Origin: Embleya sp051903075
GTDB taxonomy: Bacteria; Actinomycetota; Actinomycetes; Streptomycetales; Streptomycetaceae
NCBI RefSeq assembly: GCF_051903075.1
Contig: NZ_CP182423.1
Location: 1,922,001 to 1,986,000, forward strand
Length of the DNA stretch: 64,000 bases
Direction: 5' to 3'
The notes beneath the pieces were generated by a model. That model made no database searches, was not told the DNA's origin, and saw only the letters and a program-made list of their open reading frames with translations. How positions within the stretch are numbered: position 1 is the stretch's first letter; each line of letters begins with the position of its first letter. This document shows positions 24,678 through 32,582 of the stretch, piece after piece. Position numbers and translations under genes: made by a program.

Positions 24678-25139
24678 TCAGTCGAGGCAGAATTCGTTGT
24701 TTTCCGGGTCGGTCATGGTGATGTGGCCGGCTTCGAGGGGTGGGGTGGGGTCCTGGCGGTGGACGCGTTTGGCACCGAGGGCTTCGAGGCGGGTGCATTC
24801 GGCTTCGAGGGCTGCCATACGTTCTTCGCCCCGGAGGCCGGGGGCCGCGCGGACGTCGAGGTGGACGCGGTTCTTGGCGGTCTTGCCCTCCGGTACCTGC
24901 TGGAAGAAGACGCGTGGGCCCCGGCCGTCCGGGTCCTCGATGGCCGATCGCGAGTTGCGCCGGTCCTCGGGGACACCGATCCGGGCGAGGAAGTCGTCCC
25001 AGGCGGCGAGGGGATCGGCGCCCTCGGGCAGGTCGACTCCGGGCGGGGCGGGGTGCACGTAGCCGAGGGCATCACGCCAGAAGGTGGACAGGGCCTTGGG
25101 GTCGTGGGCGTCGAAGGTGATCTGGATCCGGCGGCTCAT
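24678..25139 (-). CDS. VOC/glyoxalase-like protein
   Basis: Single-chain protein of 153 aa made of two beta-alpha-beta-beta-beta units. FDAHDPKALSTFWRDALGYV opens the first. NRVHLDVRA and a final MTDPENNEFCLD complete the second, supplying the His and Glu that often bind metal. Glyoxalases, dioxygenases and drug-binding resistance proteins share this fold; the function is not predictable. A WYL regulator is divergent from it across 153 bp and is its probable controller. Confidence 0.85.
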   Translation of the reverse strand: MSRRIQITFDAHDPKALSTFWRDALGYVHPAPPGVDLPEGADPLAAWDDFLARIGVPEDRRNSRSAIEDPDGRGPRVFFQQVPEGKTAKNRVHLDVRAAPGLRGEERMAALEAECTRLEALGAKRVHRQDPTPPLEAGHITMTDPENNEFCLD

Positions 25140-25292
25140 GGGTGATCCGTTCGTGGGGGTTCGGGGGTGTGGCTTCGTGAAGGTTTGGGGGCGTGTGTCT
25201 TCCGGTGGGCGCTTGCTGCTCCTCCCACGTCGGCGATCCTGGCATGCATTGCGGACAGGATCGGTCCGCTGTTCTCTGGCACCGTGGACTGC

Positions 25293-26300
25293 ATGGATGT
25301 GGCGAGCGGTGGCGAGTTGGGGACCACGGAGCGGGTGCTCACGTTGCTCGGGCTGTTGCAGCAGCGGCGGATGTGGACCGGGGCGGAGTTGGCCGAGCGG
25401 CTTCGGGTCACGGCGCGGACCGTGCGGCGCGATGTGGAGCGGCTGCGGGTGCTGGGGTATCCGGTGCACGGCGGGCAGGGGGTCGGCGGGGGCTACCGGC
25501 TCGGGGCGGGACAGGAGGTGCCGCCGCTGCTGCTGGACGACGAGGAGGCGATCGCGACCGCGGTGTCGTTGCTCGCGGGTGCGGGCGGCGCGGTCGCCGG
25601 TGCCGGGGAGGCCGCGCTCCGGGCGTTGAGCAAGCTCGATCGCGTGCTGCCCGCGCGGTTGCGGCACGAGGTGCGGGCGCTGTCGGGTTCGGTGGAGTTC
25701 TTCGGTCGGGGGCGTACGCCCGTCGACCCCGAGGTGGTGATGACGCTGGCGGGGGCGTGCCGGGACGAGGTCGAGGCGGGCTTCGACTACCCGTCCGGGG
25801 ACGAGGTACGGCGGCGGCGGGTCGAGCCGTATCGGCTGGTCGCCTCCGACCGGCGGTGGTACCTGCTCGCGTACGACCTCGACCGGGACGGCTGGCGCAG
25901 TTTCCGGGTCGACCGGATGACCGGGGTGTCGGCGCGGACCTGGCGCTTCCGGCCCCGCGCCGCGCCGGATGCGGCGGCGTATGTGCAGGAGGGTGTGGCG
26001 AGTCGGGTGTACGCGCACCAGGCCCGCTTCCTCGTCCACGCGCCGGCCGACACGGTACGCGCGCAGATCCCCCCGTCGGCGGCCGTCGTACACCCGCGCG
26101 GGGACGACCGCTGCGAGGTCGTCAGCGGTGGGGGCAGCCTCGACTACGTCCTCATGCACGTGGCGCTGCTCGGCCACGACTTCGAGGCGATCGCCCCGCC
26201 GGAACTTGGCGCTCGCTGCCGCGAGTTGGCCGGACGGCTGGCCGCGGCCGGGGCGACGCTGCCAAGTGGGCCCGGCGGTGAGCCGCCGACTCCCGGGTAG
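25293..26300 (+). CDS. WYL-domain transcriptional regulator
   Basis: DNA-binding regulator of 335 aa with an N-terminal HTH_11 helix-turn-helix (TTERVLTLLGLLQQRRMWTG, then RVTARTVRRDVERLRVLGY). The central WYL domain shows the strand RVEPYRLVASDRRWYLLAYDLDR and FRVDRM. A WCX C-terminal region follows. Other WYL proteins bind nucleic acid or small ligands and act as one-component activators or repressors. The frame extends upstream to 25167, but ATG 25293 starts the family N-terminus. Divergent from the VOC gene. Confidence 0.88.
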   Translation: MDVASGGELGTTERVLTLLGLLQQRRMWTGAELAERLRVTARTVRRDVERLRVLGYPVHGGQGVGGGYRLGAGQEVPPLLLDDEEAIATAVSLLAGAGGAVAGAGEAALRALSKLDRVLPARLRHEVRALSGSVEFFGRGRTPVDPEVVMTLAGACRDEVEAGFDYPSGDEVRRRRVEPYRLVASDRRWYLLAYDLDRDGWRSFRVDRMTGVSARTWRFRPRAAPDAAAYVQEGVASRVYAHQARFLVHAPADTVRAQIPPSAAVVHPRGDDRCEVVSGGGSLDYVLMHVALLGHDFEAIAPPELGARCRELAGRLAAAGATLPSGPGGEPPTPG

Positions 26301-26439
26301 GCGTGGGTCGTTACCCGTCGAGGCGAGTGCCCCCGTGAAGTCGCGGGCGGTGGGTGGTCGGGGCGTGTGGCCAGGGGCGGTCGGGTTGCTCGCTCTGTCG
26401 TTGGGCGGGGCGCTGCGACCGGTCGGTCACGGGGCGCGG

Positions 26440-26772
26440 TCAACCATCCGTGGTGTGGGGCCCGTTGATGGTGGGCGGGCGGGGCCGGCCCGAGGGGCGG
26501 CGGCGGTGTACGACGATCAGGATGTCGGTCCAGGCGATTCCGGCTCCGATGATGGAGCCGATCGCGGCCAGGATCCACAGGGCGCGGGCGCCTGACGCGT
26601 TGGTGTCGGCGGCCACCGCGAACAGGGTGGCGGCCAGGATCAGGACCGGTAGCGCGATGCCGGCCGGGGTCAGGCGGCGGGCGAGTGGGCTGAGATGGAC
26701 GGGTAGGTGGTGGTGACCGCCGGTGCTGCGGCTCGGAGGTGGCTGGGCTGCTCGTGCGGTCATGGTCGACAT
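26440..26772 (-). CDS. Small membrane protein, function unknown
   Basis: A protein of 107-110 aa. About 40 basic/proline/histidine-rich residues precede two hydrophobic segments (GIALPVLILAATLFAVAAD and LWILAAIGSIIGAGIAWTDIL). The C-terminal tail is basic. Two ATGs (26772 and 26763) are possible; the first abuts the TAA of the TetR remnant, so the gene may once have been co-transcribed with it. I recognise no family. Confidence 0.5.
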   Translation of the reverse strand: MSTMTARAAQPPPSRSTGGHHHLPVHLSPLARRLTPAGIALPVLILAATLFAVAADTNASGARALWILAAIGSIIGAGIAWTDILIVVHRRRPSGRPRPPTINGPHTTDG

Positions 26773-26968
26773 TTACCCGACGATGCCCCCGCCACGCCAG
26801 ACCGGAACGACAACTCGGCGGTTTTGTGCTCGGGCGGAGGCGGAAGTGAGTACCTCGCACAGGGTCTCGATGTCGGCGGCCATGTCGATGTCCGGCTTCA
26901 GGAGCCACTGGAGTTGAAGGCCGTCGACGGCGGCGAGCAGGATTCGGGCCACCCAGGCGGCGTCGGGT
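26773..26968 (-). pseudogene. C-terminal remnant of a TetR-family regulator
   Basis: The minus-strand frame ending at 26773 reads AAWVARILLAAVDGLQLQWLL and then DIDMAADIETLCEVLTS. This is the last helix pair of the TetR_C_6-type ligand domain. The DNA-binding domain and most of the ligand domain are missing: upstream the sequence turns directly into the GH1 fragment of the opposite strand. Identification is by motif recall; the exact breakpoint (about 26965-26980) is approximate. Confidence 0.65.
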
Positions 26969-26974
26969 ACGGAG

Positions 26975-27481
26975 GCCGTGACCGAGGCGTACCGCCGCCC
27001 CCGCGAGGACGTCTTCCTGGAGGCCGCGCGCGGCGACGACCGGGTGGGCGTGCGGTCGTACACCCGCACCCGGATCGGCCCCGACGGCCCGCTGCCGATT
27101 CCCGACGACGCCGAACGTACGCTCACCGGGCGGGAGTTCCACCCCCAGGCGCTCGGCGAGGCACTGCGCCAAACGGCGAGGGTGGTCGGCCCGGTCCCGC
27201 TGATCGTCACCGAGAACGGCATCGCGACGGACGACGACACCCGGCGGATCGCCTACACCTCGGGCGCCCCGGCCGAATCGGCGGCGGCGCCGGCCGGCGG
27301 CATCTACGTACGCGGCTACCTGCACTGGTCGTTGTTGGACAACTACGAATGGGGCTCCTACTGGCCCACGTTCGGCCTGATCGCGGTCGACCGGCACACC
27401 TTCGCCCGTACCCCCGAGCCGTCCGCGAAGTGGCTCGCCGACCCGGGCCGCTCGGGCGCCCTCCCGCACCCACGAGGCTGA
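26975..27481 (+). pseudogene. C-terminal remnant of a GH1 beta-glucosidase
   Basis: The frame contains GDDRVGVRSYTRTRIGPDGP, then VPLIVTENGIATDDDTRRIAYT (TENG holds the nucleophile Glu of GH1) and VRGYLHWSLLDNYEWGSYWPTFGLIAVD, the classic GH1 C-terminus. Roughly the first two-thirds of the enzyme, including the acid/base NEP motif, is absent, leaving about 168 codons. It begins where the TetR remnant of the opposite strand ends. Confidence 0.8.
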
Positions 27482-27602
27482 CGCGCGGGGGCGAGCGCAC
27501 GCACCGGGCGAATTCGGCCCACCGGTCGACGGAAATGGGCCCGTACGCCCGCGCATTCGGGCTGACCGGCGGGGTTGCGGCGGGCCGCCGGCAGGGGCGG
27601 CC

Positions 27603-27608
27603 TAGGCT
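27603..27608 (+). promoter_or_regulatory. -10 box of a leaderless promoter
   Basis: TAGGCT, six bases, then GTG 27615. Confidence 0.6.
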
Positions 27609-27614
27609 GGGCGT

Positions 27615-28235
27615 GTGAGCACTTCCCCGTACCAACCCGTACCCGCACGGGTGGCGACGAGCGCGGATGTCGACGCGATCGTCGCCGCCCTGACCACCGC
27701 TTTCTTCGACGACCCGATGTGGGGACCGGCGTTCCCCGACGTCGAGCGTCGCGCCGAACAGGCGTCCCAACTCTGGCGGTTGCTCGCCGGCTCAGCGCTG
27801 CGTCACCCCTGGGCGCTGGTCACCGAGCACGTCGAGGCCGCGGCGCTGTGGATCCCGCCGGGCGCGAGCGAGTTGGCGGCGGAGGAGGAGAGCGACCTGG
27901 AGACGTTCCTGGTCGAGCTCACCGACCGCCCCACCGCCGACGGAATCCTGCGCATCTTCGAACTGCTCGGCGACGCGCAACCGAGCGAACCGCACTTCTA
28001 CCTGAGCCTGTTGGCCACCCACGACGACCACCGCGGCCGTGGCCTGGGCATGGGCCTGCTGACCGAGAACCTGGCCCGGATCGACGCGCTCGGCGAGCCC
28101 GCCTACCTCGAGTCGTGCAACCCGGCCAACAACGCGCGCTACGAACGGGTGGGCTTCACCACCCTCGACACGGTCACCCTGGACACCGGCCACGCGGTCA
28201 CCACCATGTGGCGCCCGGCCCATCCCACGCGGTGA
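27615..28235 (+). CDS. GNAT-family N-acetyltransferase
   Basis: Acetyl-CoA-dependent acyltransferase of 206 aa. The N-terminal ATSADVDAIVAALTTAFFDDPMW is the usual opening. FYLSLLATHDDHRGRGLGMGLL is motif A, with the pyrophosphate-binding R/G loop, and YLESCNPANNARYERVGF is motif B. This subtype is common in streptomycetes; the acceptor is unknown. The start is GTG with a leaderless-type promoter. Confidence 0.88.
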   Translation: MSTSPYQPVPARVATSADVDAIVAALTTAFFDDPMWGPAFPDVERRAEQASQLWRLLAGSALRHPWALVTEHVEAAALWIPPGASELAAEEESDLETFLVELTDRPTADGILRIFELLGDAQPSEPHFYLSLLATHDDHRGRGLGMGLLTENLARIDALGEPAYLESCNPANNARYERVGFTTLDTVTLDTGHAVTTMWRPAHPTR

Positions 28236-28425
28236 GCCACCCGGCACCCTGAGCCACCCCACCCCACGCCCGGACTCGCCCGGCACCCCACCCGCCCACC
28301 GAACCTCACGTTTTGCTCAGATCCCGCCCCTCCCGCGCGCCACCCTCCTAGCCTCGTCGCCTACGGGCGATCCCCCGGCCCGCGCACCGGGTCGGCCGCC
28401 CGGCGAGTGCGGCAACGGAGGTGCG

Positions 28426-29457
28426 ATGAGCCCGAGTCGGACACCCGATACGTGGATCGCCCCGGCACGCGTCGACCCGGTGCTGCGCTCGACCGCCCTG
28501 CTCGACGAGGTCGCCGACCGCTACCCGCGCGCGGTGTCCCTGGCCGCCGGACGTCCCGTCGACCCGGCCCGCGCCGAGCCGGCCGACGGGCATCAGGAGG
28601 CGCTGGCCCATGCGTTGCGGGCGCTGCGCCGTTCGGACCCCGACGTGGTCCTGGCCGTCGCGCCCACCTACATCGGCCTCACCCGCGCCGCCCGCCTCGC
28701 CGAACTGCCGGTACTCCCCGTCGCCGACGGCCCGCGCGGCATCGACCTCGACGACCTCGCCGCCCAGGTGCACGGCGCCCGCGCCGCCGGACTGCGCCCC
28801 CGAGCGCTGTACCTGGTCCCGGACTTCGCCACCCCGGCCGGAATCAGCCTGGACCTGCCCGCCCGCCACGAACTGCTCGATCTCGTGGCCGACTTGGACC
28901 TCCTGCTCCTGGAGGACGACCCCTACGGCCCGGCACCCGTACCCACCACCGCCGACCCCCACCGCCCACCGGCACTGCACACCCTCGACACCCGCCGTCG
29001 GGTCGTACACGTGGACACCTTCACCCGAAGCACCCCCACCCCATCCACCACCACCAACACCCCCGATCGAACCACCTGGGCCGCACGCGTATACCTGCAC
29101 AACCCCCGCCACCTCCTCGAAGGTCTCGCCGCCCGCTTCGGCCACGGCCCACTGGCCGGCCGAGTGCACTGGCACAGCCCCGCCGGCGGCCTGTTCACCG
29201 TGCTGACCGTCCCGTTCGTGGTCGACGACGCACTACTGGAGCTGTCCGCAAGGGAGTTCGGCGTGCTGTGGACGCCCATGGCGCACTTCTACGACCCGGG
29301 TATCGGACCCGCCCACCGGCTGCGCCTGTCCGGCGGCGCCCTGGACCCGGCCCGCATCGACGCCGGCCTGGACCGCCTGGCCGCCCTGGTCGGCGACCGC
29401 TCGGGCCGCCACTCCCGCCGCCCGGATCGACGCACGTTCACCACCCTCGTCCCGTAG
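28426..29457 (+). CDS. Aminotransferase-fold (PLP type I) protein with lost active-site lysine
   Basis: Related to MocR-type/class I aminotransferases: VAPTYIGLTRAARLAELPV, PRALYLVPDFATPAGISLD, LLLLEDDPYG and, at the end, HSPAGGLFTVLTVPFVVDD and LRLSGGALDPARIDAGLDRL. Key features are damaged. The segment that should read F-(S/A)-K is FTRST, with Arg at 201 where the PLP-binding lysine belongs. The NP(T/S)G motif reads TPAG. The stretch between RPVDPARAEPAD and HQEALAHALRAL is far too short, and a further block is missing after FTRST. At 343 aa it is shorter than active relatives (over 400). It stays in frame, so it is either a decaying gene or a non-catalytic derivative. Confidence 0.65.
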   Translation: MSPSRTPDTWIAPARVDPVLRSTALLDEVADRYPRAVSLAAGRPVDPARAEPADGHQEALAHALRALRRSDPDVVLAVAPTYIGLTRAARLAELPVLPVADGPRGIDLDDLAAQVHGARAAGLRPRALYLVPDFATPAGISLDLPARHELLDLVADLDLLLLEDDPYGPAPVPTTADPHRPPALHTLDTRRRVVHVDTFTRSTPTPSTTTNTPDRTTWAARVYLHNPRHLLEGLAARFGHGPLAGRVHWHSPAGGLFTVLTVPFVVDDALLELSAREFGVLWTPMAHFYDPGIGPAHRLRLSGGALDPARIDAGLDRLAALVGDRSGRHSRRPDRRTFTTLVP

Positions 29458-29550
29458 CGGCGCCCCACGATCGACCCGAGCCGATACAACCAGCGATATG
29501 GTGTGCGGTGTACGGGAGTTGCCCACAGCTCGACCGGACGGGAGCACACC

Positions 29551-30057
29551 ATGGCAGTGCCCGTGGCGATGAACCACCTCGCCTACCAGACCCGGGATCT
29601 GGCCGCGACACACCGCTTCTGGACCGAGGCGGTCGGCGCCGAACTCGCGGGCGCGGTCCGCGAGGAGTCCCGGACGACCAGCAGCGGCGAGGTCACCCCG
29701 CCGTTCCTGCACGTCTTCTACGCGCTCGCGAGCGGCGAGTGCATCGCGTTCTTCGACGTGGCCAAGGAGTACGAGCCGGTCCCCGACGGCCTGGAGTGGT
29801 GGACCCGGCACGTCGCGCTCGCCGTCGACTCACCCGCCGAGGTCGACGCGATGGCCGAGCAGATCCGCCGACACGGCGTCGAGGTGCGCGGCCCGATCGA
29901 CCACGAGGGCGTCTGGTACTCCGTCTACTGCTTCGACCCCAACGGTGTACACCTCGAAATCACCCACCAGAACCGCCCGTTGACCAAGCAGGACGCCGAC
30001 GAGGCCCGGTCCGCGTTCGACGGCTGGCTCGCCGACCGGGCGGCCGGCCGGGTCTGA
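29551..30057 (+). CDS. VOC/glyoxalase-family protein
   Basis: Protein of 168 aa with two VOC repeats. The first opens MNHLAYQTRDLAATHRFWTEAVG. The second has RHVALAVDSPAEVDAMAEQIR and ends YCFDPNGVHLEITHQ. Putative metal ligands are the His in NHLAY, the His in RHVAL and the Glu of HLEI. Substrate unknown. GGGAG lies 7 nt before the ATG. It is convergent with the dihydrofolate-reductase-like gene, with a bidirectional hairpin between them. Confidence 0.88.
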   Translation: MAVPVAMNHLAYQTRDLAATHRFWTEAVGAELAGAVREESRTTSSGEVTPPFLHVFYALASGECIAFFDVAKEYEPVPDGLEWWTRHVALAVDSPAEVDAMAEQIRRHGVEVRGPIDHEGVWYSVYCFDPNGVHLEITHQNRPLTKQDADEARSAFDGWLADRAAGRV

Positions 30058-30061
30058 GGCG

Positions 30062-30094
30062 CGAGCCCGGGACATCCCCGTGATCCCGGGCTCG
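30062..30094. terminator. Bidirectional terminator hairpin
   Basis: Perfect 11-bp arms CGAGCCCGGGA/TCCCGGGCTCG with an 11-base loop between two convergent stops. Confidence 0.75.
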
Positions 30095-30100
30095 ACCCGG

Positions 30101-30667
30101 TCAGCTCTCGACGCGCGCGTAGCGCACCATGACCACACCGGCGTCGAAGGTCCGCGTATCGACCAGGCGCAGCCCGCGACGCACGTCGTCGTTCCGGAAC
30201 ACCGGCTTGCCGCCGCCAAGGATCACCGGGTGCACGAAGAGCGCGTACTCGTCGATCAGGCCCAGTTCGGTGAGTGTGTTGGCCAGTCCCGCACCGCCGC
30301 TCAGCAGGATGTCCTTGCCGGGCTCGGCCTTGAGCGCGGCGATGTCCTCGGCCACGTCGGCGCCGATCACCTCGGCGCCGTGCCCCGCCTGCTTCAGCGT
30401 GGCCGAGACCACGACCTTGCGGGTGGCCCGCCAGATCGGCGCGAACCGCAGGTCGTGCGGATGGGTGGAGATGGTCTCGACGATCGGCCAGTAGCCGGCC
30501 ATCATCTCCCACACCACGCGGCCGTACAGGAACGTGTCGACGCCTTCGTTGATCGTCTGCCCGAAGTCGGACAGCTCCGGACCCATCGTCGGCCAGTCGA
30601 ACTCACCGTTGGGGCCCTCGATGTAACCGTCGACCGACTGGTGGACCATGTAGAGGATCTTGCGCAT
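30101..30667 (-). CDS. Dihydrofolate-reductase-like (RibD C-terminal) protein
   Basis: NADPH-type reductase fold of 188 aa. The N-terminus is RKILYMVHQSVDGYIEGPNGEFDW, followed by FLYGRVVWEMM, KDILLSGGAGLANTLTELGLIDEYALFVHPVILGGGKP and a final RYARV, all typical of the YyaP/YwjB group. The physiological substrate is unknown. GGGAG precedes the ATG. Its promoter copies the ECF42-type promoter of the DGPF/sigma operon just upstream, so it is probably a direct target of that sigma factor. Confidence 0.87.
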   Translation of the reverse strand: MRKILYMVHQSVDGYIEGPNGEFDWPTMGPELSDFGQTINEGVDTFLYGRVVWEMMAGYWPIVETISTHPHDLRFAPIWRATRKVVVSATLKQAGHGAEVIGADVAEDIAALKAEPGKDILLSGGAGLANTLTELGLIDEYALFVHPVILGGGKPVFRNDDVRRGLRLVDTRTFDAGVVMVRYARVES

Positions 30668-30732
30668 GAGGTGCTCCCTGGGAGGATCGGGGGATCGGGG
30701 ATTCCGTCCGTTTCCGCTGTTCTCACGGTGAG

Positions 30733-30759
30733 GTCGGACCCGGCGACACGTTCTCGACA
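30733..30759 (-). promoter_or_regulatory. ECF42-type promoter of the reductase gene
   Basis: On the minus strand TGTCGA (30754-30759), 17 bases, CGAC (30733-30736). This matches the TGTCGA / CG(A/T)C motif reported for ECF42 sigma factors and shares TGTCGAGAACG with the promoter at 32455-32481. Confidence 0.75.
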
Positions 30760-30789
30760 TCGACGACGAACAATCCCCGCGAAAGTTCT

Positions 30790-32040
30790 TCAGGCGCCCT
30801 CGCCCACCCGCGCCGCGCGTATCTCCAGGTAGCGGCGCTCCGGCAGGCTCGTGGTGCGGCGGGCCGCCTCGCGGTACGCCTCCCGCGCCGCCTCGCGGTC
30901 CCCGGCCAGTTCGAGCAGGTGGCCCCGTACCGCCCAGACCCGGTGCCGGCCGGCCATGCGCTCGTCCCCCGCCAGCGTGTCGAGCAGGTCCAGACCGGCC
31001 TGCGGGCCGTGCACCATCGCCGCCGCGACGCTCTGGTTCAGGGTGACCATCGGCCCCGGCGACAGGTGGGCGAGGAGCCGGTACAGCGCGAGGATCTGCG
31101 GCCAGTCGGTGTCCTCGGCCCGCGCCGCCTCGGCGTGCACCGCGGCGATCGCGGCCTGGACCTGGTACGGCCCCGGCGGCCCCCACGTGAGCGCGTCGGT
31201 GACCAGGTCCGTGCCCTCACGGATGGACTCGGCATGCCAGCGGGTCCGATCCTGCTCGGCCAGCGGGATCAGCGCGCCGTCGGCGCCGGTCCGCGCGGCC
31301 CGCCGCGAGTCGGTGAGCAACATCAGCGCCAGCAGCCCGGCGATCTCGCCGTCGTCCGGCCGCAGCCGGTGTATCGCCCGGGTGAGCCGGATCGCCTCGG
31401 CGGTCAGGTCGGTCCGGTGCAGGTCGGGGCCCGAACTGGCGGTGTAGCCCTCGTTGAAGATCAGGTACAGCACGTGCAGCACCGCCCGGAGCCGCTCGAT
31501 CGCCTCGGGCCCGGCGGGGGTGCCGAATCGGCCGCCGGCCGCCTTGATCCGCTGCTTGGCCCGGCTGATCCGCTGCGCCATGGTGGCCTCGGGGACCAGG
31601 AAGGCGTCGGCGATCTGCGCCGTGGTCAGGCCGCCGACCGCGCGCAGCGTCAGCGCCACCTGCGAGGCCCCCGACAGCGCGGGATGGCAGCACAGGAACA
31701 GCAGGGTCAACGCGTCGTCGTGGGCGCCGGTCGGCTCCCCGTCGGGCGCGGGCGCCACGTGCTCGTCGGCCGGCGCCTGGGCGGCCAGCCGCTCCTCGCG
31801 GTTGCGCCGGGCACGTTCGCTGCGCCAGTGGTCGATCAGCCGCCGATCGGCCACGGTGAGCAACCACCCGAACGGATGATCGGGCAGCCCGTCCACCGGC
31901 CACTGCACGGTCGCCGCGAGCAGCGCCTCCTGTACGGCGTCCTCACACGCGTCGAACTGGCCGTGTCGGCGGACGAGCACACCGAGGACCTGCGGGGCCA
32001 ATGCCCGCAGCAGGTCCTCGGCGGGCGCGTCCAGGCTCAC
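30790..32040 (-). CDS. ECF42-group RNA polymerase sigma factor
   Basis: Sigma factor of 416 aa. Region 2 (CEDAVQEALLAATVQWPVDG, PFGWLLTVADRRLIDHWRSE) and region 4 (GLTTAQIADAFLVPEATMAQRISRAKQRIK) are followed by a C-terminal extension of over 200 residues (DUF6596 and a helical tail with LYLIFNEGYTASSG). That extension is the hallmark of ECF42, which lacks an anti-sigma factor. GTG 32040 overlaps the DGPF stop (GTGA), so the two genes are translationally coupled. ECF42 genes are characteristically paired with DGPF proteins, as here. Confidence 0.9.
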   Translation of the reverse strand: MSLDAPAEDLLRALAPQVLGVLVRRHGQFDACEDAVQEALLAATVQWPVDGLPDHPFGWLLTVADRRLIDHWRSERARRNREERLAAQAPADEHVAPAPDGEPTGAHDDALTLLFLCCHPALSGASQVALTLRAVGGLTTAQIADAFLVPEATMAQRISRAKQRIKAAGGRFGTPAGPEAIERLRAVLHVLYLIFNEGYTASSGPDLHRTDLTAEAIRLTRAIHRLRPDDGEIAGLLALMLLTDSRRAARTGADGALIPLAEQDRTRWHAESIREGTDLVTDALTWGPPGPYQVQAAIAAVHAEAARAEDTDWPQILALYRLLAHLSPGPMVTLNQSVAAAMVHGPQAGLDLLDTLAGDERMAGRHRVWAVRGHLLELAGDREAAREAYREAARRTTSLPERRYLEIRAARVGEGA

Positions 32041-32399
32041 ATCTCCGTCCCCGACTCGGACATCACCGGCCGTACCTCCATCGCCCACCGCTTGGCGTCC
32101 GGCCAGCGTGCGGCGATGTCGACGGCCCGCTCGGTGCTCTCGCACTCGACGAGGAGATATCCCGCGAAGTGCTCCTTGGCCTCCATGAACGGGCCGTCGG
32201 TGACCGCCGGAACCCCGTCCCGCGTCCGGACCGTTTTGGTCTGGGTCGGGTCGGCGAGCGCCTCGCCGCCGAGCAGTTCACCGGACGCGGTCAGCTCGGC
32301 CATGATCGTGCCGACCTCGCCGAACAGCTCGTTGCGCTCGGCCTCGGACAGCTCCTCCACGAAACCCGGGCGGTTGTAGATCAGCAGCATGAACTTCAT
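32037..32399 (-). CDS. DGPF/YCII-domain protein, ECF42 partner
   Basis: Small cytosolic protein of 120 aa with a ferredoxin-like YCII fold. KFMLLIYNRPGF begins it, and VTDGPFMEAKEHFAGYLLVE contains the name-giving DGPF motif. Biochemical role unknown; in known ECF42 loci these genes are direct sigma targets. GAGGAG precedes the ATG by 7 nt. It is first in the operon with the sigma gene and has an ECF42-type promoter 56-82 bp upstream. Confidence 0.92.
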   Translation of the reverse strand: MKFMLLIYNRPGFVEELSEAERNELFGEVGTIMAELTASGELLGGEALADPTQTKTVRTRDGVPAVTDGPFMEAKEHFAGYLLVECESTERAVDIAARWPDAKRWAMEVRPVMSESGTEM

Positions 32400-32454
32400 G
32401 ACTTCGCTCCTCGTGCGTGCACTGCGTCGGCCCCTGCGGGCCGCTCGTATCCGG

Positions 32455-32481
32455 GTCGGAGTCGCCCGACCGTTCTCGACA
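32455..32481 (-). promoter_or_regulatory. ECF42-type promoter of the DGPF-sigma operon
   Basis: TGTCGA (32476-32481), 17 bases, CGAC (32455-32458) on the minus strand. Autoregulation is implied. Confidence 0.75.
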
Positions 32482-32582
32482 TCCCGGCGCACAGAATGTC
32501 GGATCGACATCCCGAAGGCGATCTTGCCGCGCGAGGCCGCGCAAAGCCGCGCAGAAGTCGGACCAATCCCCCCGTCGGCCGT

